A DNA stretch of 64,000 nucleotides from Nostoc mirabile CHAB5784 (GTDB lineage: Bacteria > Cyanobacteriota > Cyanobacteriia > Cyanobacteriales > Nostocaceae), in the NCBI RefSeq assembly GCF_020829645.1, contig NZ_JAIVFS010000035.1, forward strand, positions 1 through 64,000. Direction: 5' to 3'. Position 1 is the first letter of the stretch, and every line of letters begins with the position of its first letter. Positions 54,446 through 62,872 of this stretch are shown here, in pieces. The position numbers and the translations under genes were made by a program. The notes beneath the pieces were generated by a model, which worked only from the letters and a program-made list of their open reading frames with translations, was not told the DNA's origin and did not search any database.

Positions 54446-57412
54446 ATGAGCAATATTACAGAAATTCCTTACCTAAAAATTGTAGAACAGGTTCAGCAAA
54501 CACCCGAAGCGATCGCAGTTCTACATCAAGAAACTAAACTTACTTACGCCCAGTTACATCGCCTTTCTAATCAGCTGGCCAATTATTTGCGGACTCAGGG
54601 TGTCGGCCCAAACACTCTTGTCGGCATCATGACACAGCGCAATCCTTTAATGCTAGTCGGAATTTTGGGCATCCTCAAAGCTGGTGGGGCTTACGTTCCT
54701 CTTGACCCTTCCTACCCAGGCGATCGCATCCGTTACATTCTCGAACATGCTAAAATTGGCACTTTGTTAACTGAGTATCAAGTAACTAATAAACTTGAAG
54801 AGTGTTTGGATGCAGCGTTACCATTGCATACTTTGCTATTTTTGGACGATGGCAACGGGTTCAGTCCCAGCAAAGAACTAAACTTACTTAGTAAAGATAC
54901 TTGGTCTACTTTCTCAGATCAAGATCCGCCCTATACTAACAATGCCGATGATTTGATGACGGTTCTATATACTTCTGGCTCCACCGGACGCCCCAAAGGA
55001 GTAATGCTCAACCATCGGGGTTATATGAACCGCCTACGCTGGATGCAAAATACATTCGGGCTGAAACCTGGAGACAGAGTTGCCCAAAAAACTTCTTTCT
55101 GTTTCGATATCTCCGTTTGGGAACTCTTCTGGACGTTGATGGAAGGAGCTACTATCTGTCCAGTAGAAAGGGAAACAGTAATCAATCCTTGGAAATTCGC
55201 TCAGTGGATCAAGGATACTCAAATCAATGTTATGCACTTCGTGCCTTCATTGTTTGGCGAATTTATCAGTGCTTTAGAAGATGAATCTTGGGAATTTCCT
55301 GGCTTACGCTGGTTAATTTTTAGTGGTGAAGCTTTGCCCTTACCTTTTATCCAACGTTGGATTGACAAGTATGGAATGGGTACTGGACTAGCAAACCTCT
55401 ATGGGCCAACTGAGGCATCCATTGACGTGACTGCTCATATCATTGAGCAACGTCCTAATGAACAGGTGACTAATCAAATTCCCATCGGCAAAGCCATTGA
55501 TAATGTTTACATCAAGATTTTAGATGAGCAAATGCAGCCAGTCGTACCTGGGCAGTTGGGAGAACTTTGGATTGGAGGTGTACAACTTGCCAAAGGTTAC
55601 TTAAATGATTTGCAACGCACATCAGAAGCTTTTCGTCTCAATCCCTTTCTCCAAATTCCCGGAAATTATCTCTATCGGACTGGGGATTTGGCGAAGGAAT
55701 TGCCAGACGGTAGTTTTGAATATCACGGACGGATCGACAACCAGGTAAAAATTCGCGGTTTTCGTGTAGAACTAGGAGAAATCGAAAGCGTTCTTAATAC
55801 TCATCCAGCAGTGCGCGAAGCAGCAGTTTTAGCTGTAGATTATGGCGCTGGGCAGAAAAGATTAATAGCTTGGTTGTCTGGAAACAAGGTAGATAATCGA
55901 CAAATCAAGGAACATCTCTCCCGACTACTACCTGATTATATGATTCCGCAACGTGTGGAATGGTTGCCCACTCTGCCTAAGAATCATAATGGCAAACTGG
56001 ATCGTAATGCTCTCCAGGCGCTACTGAATAAGAGTCAGCCGAAACAAAAACCTGACGAAACCATTGATGCTGCTCAAGAATACTTACCACTGGGGCCGGC
56101 GCAGAAATGGCTGGTGACATACTTCGAGCCTCCTTATCAGTGGACGGGGTATACACGTTTTCGCTACCGCCAAGCTTTGAATTTGGACGTTTTCAACAAA
56201 GCTTTCAACTTGATGATGGCACGGCATCCTGCTCTGCGTACTTTGTTTGTGCAACGCAATGGACAATGGCAGCAGCAAATCATGGGTACAGAAAAGCAAT
56301 TTCCTGTAGATTTCTTTGATGGTAGTCACCTGAGTGCAGCCGGGCGCGATCGTGAAATCCGCTCTCGCATCGAGCAAAGCAGTCAAAAACTGCGTCTTGA
56401 GCAGTGGCCGCTATTAGCAACAATCGTGGTCAAAGTTGATGAATCAACCTACGACATCACCATGATTGCACATCATATCATTGCTGATATGCTGAGTACA
56501 ACTGTGTTATTTAAAGAACTTTGGTACGCTTATGACCGGATTTTGGTGGGTGGTGTGCCTAGTTTTGAAAACCCCTCGCCACCTTCCTACGCAGATTTTG
56601 TTCGTCTGCTTGTGGAAGAAGACAAAAAAGGAGCTTTGGCCAGCCACGTTGATTATTGGAAATCCCAATTTCCTTCTCGACAATATGCGTTTCATGTTCC
56701 CTTCGACCATATCAAGGGGACTAACATCGAAGCTTCTGCTGCTACTGAGCGATTTACTCTCACCAAAGCTAACAGTGACACACTGTTACGCAAAGCTAAA
56801 CAGCACTATGGTTGCAATCTGTATACACTTTTGCTCGCTCCTTTGTACCAACTGACGGCTGTTTGGTGTGGGACTTCTTGGGTAGTGTTGAGTCATCGTA
56901 GCCACGGCAGGGATTTGGGCGATAACCACATTTTCTGGGAAAGCTTTGGTAACTTTGCAGTGAATTTCCCCGTCGGCGTAATGATAAACTATGAGGAAAA
57001 GTGGGAGAAAACCATCAAGTATATCAAAGATGGTTTTGATGCACTGCCAATGAACGGCGTCACCTTTGATTGGATATGCGATCGCTTGCCAAATTATATC
57101 TATCCTGATGCTAATCTGACATCGATTAGAGCCAATTACCTAGGGAATCGCACCCAACCTGTGTTTGAATTGTTTGAATTCATTGAGGAAGACCGCGATC
57201 GGCGTTTGTCCCCTCCTGAACAAAAACGCACAACCTTGTTAGAGTTTTTCTTTTCCATTATCGATGGCACTTTCCATTTAGAAATCGAATACTCTCGCAA
57301 TTTTCATCTTCCTGCAACCATCAACCAACTGGGCAAGCAATACTTGGATCTGATAGAGAATATGCTTGCAGTTATATCGCCAGTAGAAGAAGGCGTTCGG
57401 CAGCGCAAATAA
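54446..57412 (+). CDS. NRPS protein: adenylation-condensation, serine-type A domain
   Basis: 988 residues. The adenylation domain (~1-520) shows LYTSGSTGRPKGVMLNHRG, LYGPTEASIDVT, YRTGDLAKELPDG and NHNGKLDRNAL (catalytic Lys). Reading the ten specificity positions by eye gives D-I-W-H-I-S-L-I-D-K, very close to the serine codes known for EntF-type domains, so serine is the likely substrate. No carrier domain follows. Instead comes a condensation-type domain (~540-970) with HHIIADM at His676-His677/Asp681. The A domain must load a carrier elsewhere, most simply the C-terminal carrier of the preceding protein. The terminal C domain could release or cyclise the product, as no thioesterase is seen (inference). 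AGGA site ten bases before ATG. Confidence 0.88.
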   Translation: MSNITEIPYLKIVEQVQQTPEAIAVLHQETKLTYAQLHRLSNQLANYLRTQGVGPNTLVGIMTQRNPLMLVGILGILKAGGAYVPLDPSYPGDRIRYILEHAKIGTLLTEYQVTNKLEECLDAALPLHTLLFLDDGNGFSPSKELNLLSKDTWSTFSDQDPPYTNNADDLMTVLYTSGSTGRPKGVMLNHRGYMNRLRWMQNTFGLKPGDRVAQKTSFCFDISVWELFWTLMEGATICPVERETVINPWKFAQWIKDTQINVMHFVPSLFGEFISALEDESWEFPGLRWLIFSGEALPLPFIQRWIDKYGMGTGLANLYGPTEASIDVTAHIIEQRPNEQVTNQIPIGKAIDNVYIKILDEQMQPVVPGQLGELWIGGVQLAKGYLNDLQRTSEAFRLNPFLQIPGNYLYRTGDLAKELPDGSFEYHGRIDNQVKIRGFRVELGEIESVLNTHPAVREAAVLAVDYGAGQKRLIAWLSGNKVDNRQIKEHLSRLLPDYMIPQRVEWLPTLPKNHNGKLDRNALQALLNKSQPKQKPDETIDAAQEYLPLGPAQKWLVTYFEPPYQWTGYTRFRYRQALNLDVFNKAFNLMMARHPALRTLFVQRNGQWQQQIMGTEKQFPVDFFDGSHLSAAGRDREIRSRIEQSSQKLRLEQWPLLATIVVKVDESTYDITMIAHHIIADMLSTTVLFKELWYAYDRILVGGVPSFENPSPPSYADFVRLLVEEDKKGALASHVDYWKSQFPSRQYAFHVPFDHIKGTNIEASAATERFTLTKANSDTLLRKAKQHYGCNLYTLLLAPLYQLTAVWCGTSWVVLSHRSHGRDLGDNHIFWESFGNFAVNFPVGVMINYEEKWEKTIKYIKDGFDALPMNGVTFDWICDRLPNYIYPDANLTSIRANYLGNRTQPVFELFEFIEEDRDRRLSPPEQKRTTLLEFFFSIIDGTFHLEIEYSRNFHLPATINQLGKQYLDLIENMLAVISPVEEGVRQRK

Positions 57413-57541
57413 CTTTAGGGAGTACTTGTGACGCAAGTCGTCGTTGCTGTTTACTCGAATGCTCAAAATAATTCCTCCATTCTTGGATTCAGCAACGCCA
57501 ACATATTACTCTGACTGCAAATATATAACTTTACCAAAACA

Positions 57542-58684
57542 ATGCAGGAAATTTCTTCAAAAGTATCAACTTCTCCCTTTTCCACAGGTTTACCAGCCTT
57601 ATATATTATCGGTTTTATTTCCGGTATCTCTATGGGGCTGTTTACTCCCTTTATCTCAACGCTCATGGCTCAACATCAAGTTGATGATGTCTGGATTGGA
57701 GCTAATTCCACAGTATACTTTATGTCGATAACCCTGGGCGCACCCTTGGTGGCATATATATTGCGTCAATTAGGATTGCGTAAAACTATGATGCTTGGAC
57801 TGGCACTTATGGGTTTGAGTGCGCCCCTATTTCCCATGACTACGCAATTGCCTTTATGGTTTTTAATCCGCACTATCATGGGTATTGCTTCCTGTTTGTA
57901 CTTAGTGTGTGGACAAACTGGATTACACTGCTTTTGCCATGACAGTAATCGGGCAATAGCTAGCGGTTTTCATGCTCTAGCTTATAGCTTTGGATTTGGT
58001 ATTGGCCCAGTTATAGGTTCCGCCCTCTATAGTGTTTCTCCAAAAATTACTTTCTTTTTAGGCAGTATTCTAGTTCTTAGTGGTATAGTTGTTGTCTGGA
58101 TAGGTCTGCCAGAAAGAGCGATCGTTTTTCAACCTTCGTCACGTATTGGGTTCAAAAAACTTACACTCCCGCTTCAAGGTGCATTTGCCTATGGTTTTAC
58201 CGTAGCTACTCTAGTATCTTTATATCCAGTGTATCTGCTGCGACAGAACTACAGCGTGGCGCAAATAGGTTTTACCTTTACTGTATTCGTGATTGGAGGT
58301 TTGCTTGCGACTATTCCAGTTACCCATTTAGCAGACAAATTTAGCAGATTAAAGATTCTTTTAATTTGTGTGTGTGTTTCACTAATTTCTATTCTGTCTC
58401 TTTCGTTAGCCGATAACTTCATTACTATTCAGATTTTTGCCTTTACTTCAGGAGCTAGCGTGAGTCCAATTTTCCCGTTATCACTGGCACTCATTGGAGC
58501 AAAGCTTTCTAGGAATGAATTATCTTCTGGAAGTGCAATTTTTACAGCTATATATGGTTCTGGATGTGCATCGGGGCCTATACTCTCCTCATTGCTAATG
58601 AAAATTTTAAACCCACAATACATATTTAGCTTAATTGTAATTATGTTTGCACTATTTCTAGCTCAATTAATGAGAAAAATTTAA
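57542..58684 (+). CDS. MFS transporter
   Basis: 380 residues with about 11-12 hydrophobic membrane helices and no recognisable soluble domain. Typical major-facilitator features are the loop after helix 2 (YILRQLGLRKTMMLGLAL), a second-half repeat (THLADKFSRLKILLIC), and Gly/Pro-rich helices (SFGFGIGPVIGSALY). Positioned directly after the NRPS gene on the same strand, it is likely the exporter or immunity pump for the cluster product (inference). No convincing ribosome site precedes ATG 57542. Confidence 0.85.
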   Translation: MQEISSKVSTSPFSTGLPALYIIGFISGISMGLFTPFISTLMAQHQVDDVWIGANSTVYFMSITLGAPLVAYILRQLGLRKTMMLGLALMGLSAPLFPMTTQLPLWFLIRTIMGIASCLYLVCGQTGLHCFCHDSNRAIASGFHALAYSFGFGIGPVIGSALYSVSPKITFFLGSILVLSGIVVVWIGLPERAIVFQPSSRIGFKKLTLPLQGAFAYGFTVATLVSLYPVYLLRQNYSVAQIGFTFTVFVIGGLLATIPVTHLADKFSRLKILLICVCVSLISILSLSLADNFITIQIFAFTSGASVSPIFPLSLALIGAKLSRNELSSGSAIFTAIYGSGCASGPILSSLLMKILNPQYIFSLIVIMFALFLAQLMRKI

Positions 58685-58752
58685 CAAAGCTAGCATCAAA
58701 ACTACTAATTTATATTTTCATTTACACAAAAAACGCTAACAGGATAAAAAGC

Positions 58753-59235
58753 ATGAAAGTTTCTATATTTTCCCAAACAAAACAAACACTAAATAGGAGA
58801 AATACTTTGGAAATTTATACAGATATTGAAATTTCAGCTAAAGCTGAAAAAGTCTGGAATATACTAACTAATCTGAATGATTACTCCAACTGGAATCCTT
58901 TTTTGGTCAAAGCAGAAGGAACGATTCAGAAAGGTGCTAAGATTACCATCCATGTGCAACCCCCTGGTCTAAAAAGTATGGTTTTTAATCCGACAATTGT
59001 CAAAAACGAAGAAAATCGGACATTGGCATGGGAAGGTAAGTTTATATTACCTGGTATATTTGATGGCGAACACACTTTCATTATTGAAGAATTGGGAAGT
59101 AAAAATGTTCGCCTTATCCAAAAGGAAATTTATACAGGTTTACTTATTCCTTTTATGGCAAAAAAGCTAAATCAAAATACTCTAAGTGGCTTTGAATTAA
59201 TGAATCAGGCTGTTAAAAACTTAGCAGAATCATAA
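58753..59235 (+). CDS. SRPBCC (START-like) family protein
   Basis: 160 residues. It has the helix-grip pattern of SRPBCC/polyketide-cyclase-like proteins: IEISAKAEKVWNILTNLNDY, SNWNPFL, then beta strands (AKITIHVQPPG; NRTLAWEGKFILPGIFDG) and a long C-terminal helix. ATG 58753 has AGGA upstream. A TTG at 58807 has an even better AGGAG site and would start at LEIYTDIEIS, the usual beginning of the family, so the first 18 residues may not be translated. Family members bind hydrophobic ligands and some are cyclases. Its place between the transporter and the P450 suggests a role with the cluster product (inference). Confidence 0.8.
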   Translation: MKVSIFSQTKQTLNRRNTLEIYTDIEISAKAEKVWNILTNLNDYSNWNPFLVKAEGTIQKGAKITIHVQPPGLKSMVFNPTIVKNEENRTLAWEGKFILPGIFDGEHTFIIEELGSKNVRLIQKEIYTGLLIPFMAKKLNQNTLSGFELMNQAVKNLAES

Positions 59236-59604
59236 AGTTAATACTTTGCAATTAGTTGAGGGGGATTAACCGAATAATTCGTAATTCGTAATTCGTAAAT
59301 TTGGAGTTTATTAATTAGTAATTAATTAATAATTAAATCATTGAGGGACAGAGCAAATACCTTTAGGTATGGGGTAATAATTACGAATTACGTTAGCGAC
59401 GCGCAAAGCGATAGCGCAGCGTAAAGCCTTCTCTACGAGAGGCTGCGCCAACGGCATAGCAACGCTATGAGCGAGTCATCGAGCGTCGGAACGAGCGTCA
59501 TTATCAATTACGAATTATTTTGACACTTACTACCCTCCCTAATTGGAGTTATTTAAGCAATCTGATTAGATGATAAAAACTTATAATCTCAAAGGAGATC
59601 ACCG
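59236..59604. other. Intergenic gap with a composite repeat
   Basis: 369 bp before the P450 gene. Bases ~59273-59519 form a composite element bounded by AATAATTCGTAATTCGTAAT and CAATTACGAATTATT, an inverted pair. Its GC-rich interior contains TCTCTACGAGAGGCTGCGCC, a common cyanobacterial dispersed repeat. A shorter tract with the same ATTACGAATT end lies near 22167-22190. No gene seen. Confidence 0.55.
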
Positions 59605-60966
59605 ATGTCTATTGATATAAACTCAACCCAGAATATAACTCAAGGAAAAATTCAGGGGCCAAACTTGTTAGCCTCTATTAATGCTTTTAACAGGCTAGCA
59701 AATGATCCTCTCCAGCTTTTTTATAATCTTCATGCTCAGTATGGAGATATCGTTTGTTTGAACCTGGGGTTTCAAAAAGTTTTTGTTATTAATAATCCTC
59801 TTTATATTAAGTATGCTTTACAGGAAAATATTAAGAATTATAAAAAGCTCCAGCGTTTGGAAATGCAAACCAAGCTGCTTTTTGGAGAAGGGTGGACTAA
59901 TAAAATTAACCGTCAAATCATTCGACCATTTTTCGAGCCTCAACACTATGCTACTATGGATACTGCCATAGCAGATGCTACTCAGAAGATGCTGGCTCGT
60001 TGGCAGACTTTTGCTGACAATCATCAGTCATTTGATGTGGCAGAAGAAATGATGAGGCTCAGTCTGTCTTTTACAGCACAAACCTTGATTGGTAATGATT
60101 TTCACACTGGTCTGGATGATGTTGCTCTAGCAATGCAAGTGATCATCAATCACTTCAATGCTACGGCTGTATCGAACTTCAATGTACCAGAGAGCTTTCC
60201 CACGCCAGCCAATCGGAAATATATGGCAGCTGTGCAAACACTCCAAACAGCAATAGACAAAATCATTGAAGAACGCCAAGATCATGGGACAGATAAGGAA
60301 GATTTGCTTTCGGTGTTGCAATCATGGCGTGATGAGACGGGTACAGGCTTGAGTCCCAAACTTTTACGCGAACGACTCTTGTGGATTCTTCTACCCGCCT
60401 TTGAACCGATTGGGAGGGCGCTATCCTGGGTCTGGCATTTGTTATCACTCAACCCAAATGTTGAGCGCCAAATGCAAGCTGAACTAGTGAGAGTACTTGG
60501 CGATCGCAAACCAACTTTCGACGATTTACCAAAGTTGAATTACACCAAGATGATTGTACAGGAAACACTGCGGATGTATCCGCCATTTTGGGTGATTGGT
60601 CGGGAAGCGCTCGAAGACGACGAAGTTGGTGGTGTACACATACCAGCTAAATCTATGCTTTTATTCAACATATATGGAGTACAGCACAACCCACAATATT
60701 GGGATAATCCAGAAGGCTTTGACCCGGAACGCTTTATGCCAGAGCGTGCTAGAAATCGTGTTGGCGCGGCTTTCATTCCTTTTAGCATCGGGCCTCGCGC
60801 TTGTCTTGGGTACAATTTATCTATTATGCAGATACAATTGGTTGTTGCTTTGGTAGCACAAGCTTATCGTTTAGAATTAGTGCCGGGACATCCAGTAGAG
60901 CCGGCTGCAATGGTTTCTCTATTACCGCGTCATGGCATTCGGATGACTTTATCCCAGAGGATATGA
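59605..60966 (+). CDS. Cytochrome P450 with unusual I-helix
   Basis: 453 residues; AGGAG site before ATG. Heme-ligand Cys400 lies in FSIGPRACLGYN, and the K-helix ExxR is in ETLRMYPPFWVIGRE. PERF-type residues occur in DPERFMPERARN. The I-helix, normally A-G-x-D/E-T-T, reads P-A-F-E-P-I-G at residues 264-270: the acidic residue is kept but the oxygen-activating Thr is replaced. Such P450s may use other proton-relay routes or act as non-classical enzymes (family knowledge). It is the last plausible tailoring gene of the cluster, presumably acting on the lipid-polyketide (inference). No ferredoxin partner is nearby. Confidence 0.9.
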   Translation: MSIDINSTQNITQGKIQGPNLLASINAFNRLANDPLQLFYNLHAQYGDIVCLNLGFQKVFVINNPLYIKYALQENIKNYKKLQRLEMQTKLLFGEGWTNKINRQIIRPFFEPQHYATMDTAIADATQKMLARWQTFADNHQSFDVAEEMMRLSLSFTAQTLIGNDFHTGLDDVALAMQVIINHFNATAVSNFNVPESFPTPANRKYMAAVQTLQTAIDKIIEERQDHGTDKEDLLSVLQSWRDETGTGLSPKLLRERLLWILLPAFEPIGRALSWVWHLLSLNPNVERQMQAELVRVLGDRKPTFDDLPKLNYTKMIVQETLRMYPPFWVIGREALEDDEVGGVHIPAKSMLLFNIYGVQHNPQYWDNPEGFDPERFMPERARNRVGAAFIPFSIGPRACLGYNLSIMQIQLVVALVAQAYRLELVPGHPVEPAAMVSLLPRHGIRMTLSQRI

Positions 60967-61125
60967 CTTTGGTTTTAAGATTTATTGACAGCGAAGCGAT
61001 CGCAGTAATTTGCTCGTTTCCTATTGAGTTGAGCTACTTTACTACATACAATAACTAATGGCACAATTCCCAATTCTACTCTCTAACTCTCACGGTCTAG
61101 CAGCCTCTACAAAGGAGTTGCATAC

Positions 61126-61860
61126 ATGAAAAACGCTACTATGCACACTAACCATAAGGAGCGAGCATCCGCAGTGTCCTTACCTAAACTAACTGCTCTG
61201 TTTCTGGTGCTGGAAGTTATCCTTTTTATGACTGCTTTTAGGGTGCTGTCTAACGCAGTCAATTGGCCAGCAGGTTTGGACGAACCCGCGGCTGTGGTCT
61301 TACCCTTACTTGCTCAACGGCAAAGTGCTGTAATCGCGGGTTATTACAGCTATATGCTTTCAGCAATTTTGGTAATCCCGCTTTCCCTGTTGCTGCATCG
61401 CGTACTGGCTAGCGAGAATGGCCCACTCTTGGCGATCGCTACCACATTTGGTGTGTTAAGCGGCGTCATGAAGAGTCTGGGAATCTTGCGCTGGCTTTTT
61501 CTTATGCCATTTCTGGCAAACACGTATGTCAATCCGGGAACAAGTCCCGCCACACGCGAGACTATTGCACTGGTCTACGACGCCTTCAATTTGTATGCAG
61601 GTAAGATTGGCGAGCATCTTGGGACGCAGATGTTCACCGCCTTATGGGTTGGGTTGATTGCGATCGTGCTGGTGCGGTCTGGGTTAGTGTCACGCTGGAT
61701 TGGCTGGGTTGGCATGGTTGTTGCGATCGGATGGCTCGTGAGTTTAGTTAAAGACTTTGGCATATATGTGGGCCCAGTGGTGTTCATCAGCATGACGCTG
61801 TTGAATTTCTGGTATCTCACCCTTGCTGTGGCGCTTTTTCAATCTCGTACTAGAAGTTAA
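61126..61860 (+). CDS. DUF4386 family membrane protein
   Basis: 244 residues with about six hydrophobic segments (LTALFLVLEVILFMTAF; YYSYMLSAILVIPLSLLL; WVGLIAIVLVRSGLVS; and VVFISMTLLNFWYLTLAVAL near the end). The conserved GVLSGVMKSLGILRWLF and LYAGKIGEHLGTQMFTALW regions match DUF4386. AGGAG site before ATG. No known function; integral membrane. Base composition is more GC-rich than the P450 upstream. It probably lies outside the biosynthetic locus, 159 bp after the P450. Confidence 0.8.
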   Translation: MKNATMHTNHKERASAVSLPKLTALFLVLEVILFMTAFRVLSNAVNWPAGLDEPAAVVLPLLAQRQSAVIAGYYSYMLSAILVIPLSLLLHRVLASENGPLLAIATTFGVLSGVMKSLGILRWLFLMPFLANTYVNPGTSPATRETIALVYDAFNLYAGKIGEHLGTQMFTALWVGLIAIVLVRSGLVSRWIGWVGMVVAIGWLVSLVKDFGIYVGPVVFISMTLLNFWYLTLAVALFQSRTRS

Positions 61861-61964
61861 CGTGAGCTAATAACCACAAGTTGCACATCCTCACCTGATT
61901 TATGGTGACGTGTTCTAAGTATACTGACAAAGAAACCTTTTCTCAAATTTTTTCTAACTTAACT

Positions 61965-62678
61965 ATGCACACCTACAATCCGCTAATAATTCTAGGACTG
62001 ACTACCACCGTTCTAGTATCAGCACCACTGGCTGCTCATGCTGAATCCAAAGTCTATAAATTTGTGAGCGGTTACGAGAGTATCAGATTGAATACATCGA
62101 CGCTTGAAGAATTGGAGTCCTTGGGTTTATCTTTGACTTCGGTAGAAAATACAGCTGTGCCAGCACCGGGTTACACTTATGGCTTGAAATACGTTCCCAG
62201 TCCTTTAGGTAATGACTTTAACTTTAGCTACGATGAGCTAACAAACGAGTTTGAATCTATAAGTGGAACAGTAGATCTTACTGGCAGCATATTTTTCGAC
62301 GTAGACACAACCAAGCTTAACCTTCCTCCTCAACTGGAGTTGGGAGATTTATTCGCCGAGCCTGCTCTTGATTTTAATGTTACAGACACCGTAACCACTG
62401 GTTTGCCTATATTCACTTTGGTGGGATCGGCTCCTACTAACGTTGATCTTCAGAATCAAACTGTAAGGCTTAATTTCGATGCCTTCATAACTCAAGAGTT
62501 TAGTGATTTTCTTGTAGCCGCAGGGGCAACAAAGCAAATTGCTGGTTTGAAGCTAGCCGAAATTCAAGGAGACAGAACTATTACCCAAGTTCCTGAACCT
62601 GGAACTGCGTTGGCAATCTTAATGGCTGCTAGTGCAGCGCTAGGTGTGCGTAGGCGGCGTAGTAGTTCCGCACTATAA
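61965..62678 (+). CDS. PEP-CTERM sorting-domain protein
   Basis: 237 residues from ATG 61965 (an upstream ATG at 61902 is in frame, but only 61965 puts the signal peptide IILGLTTTVLVSAPLAAHAE at the N-terminus). The mature part is an unrecognised beta-rich sequence. The C-terminus has the full PEP-CTERM signal: VPEPGTALAILMAASAAL then VRRRRSS. These proteins are exported and processed by an exosortase-like system (family knowledge); the substrate role is unknown. Neither start has a strong ribosome site. Confidence 0.8.
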   Translation: MHTYNPLIILGLTTTVLVSAPLAAHAESKVYKFVSGYESIRLNTSTLEELESLGLSLTSVENTAVPAPGYTYGLKYVPSPLGNDFNFSYDELTNEFESISGTVDLTGSIFFDVDTTKLNLPPQLELGDLFAEPALDFNVTDTVTTGLPIFTLVGSAPTNVDLQNQTVRLNFDAFITQEFSDFLVAAGATKQIAGLKLAEIQGDRTITQVPEPGTALAILMAASAALGVRRRRSSSAL

Positions 62679-62688
62679 ATCAATAAAT

Positions 62689-62809
62689 CAATACCGTTCA
62701 GTTCAAAAGAATTGTAGGTTGGGTCAAGCGATCACAAAATCCAGCAAAAGCCTTGATAATGTTGAGTTTTCTTCCTCAAACGCCACTTTGCTCAATGAAC
62801 TGAATGTAT
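62689..62809. repeat. Degenerate family C repeat
   Basis: Starts CAATACCGTTCAGTTC and ends GAACTGAATG. The body shares GTAGGTTGGGTCAAGC and AAAGCCTTGATAATGTTG with the element at 11292-11454. It overlaps the upstream region of the next gene. Confidence 0.55.
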
Positions 62810-62872
62810 GAGACTATAAATGTGAAACAATCTCTAAATAATTTCACCAAAACACTTAAACTTCATTCAACT

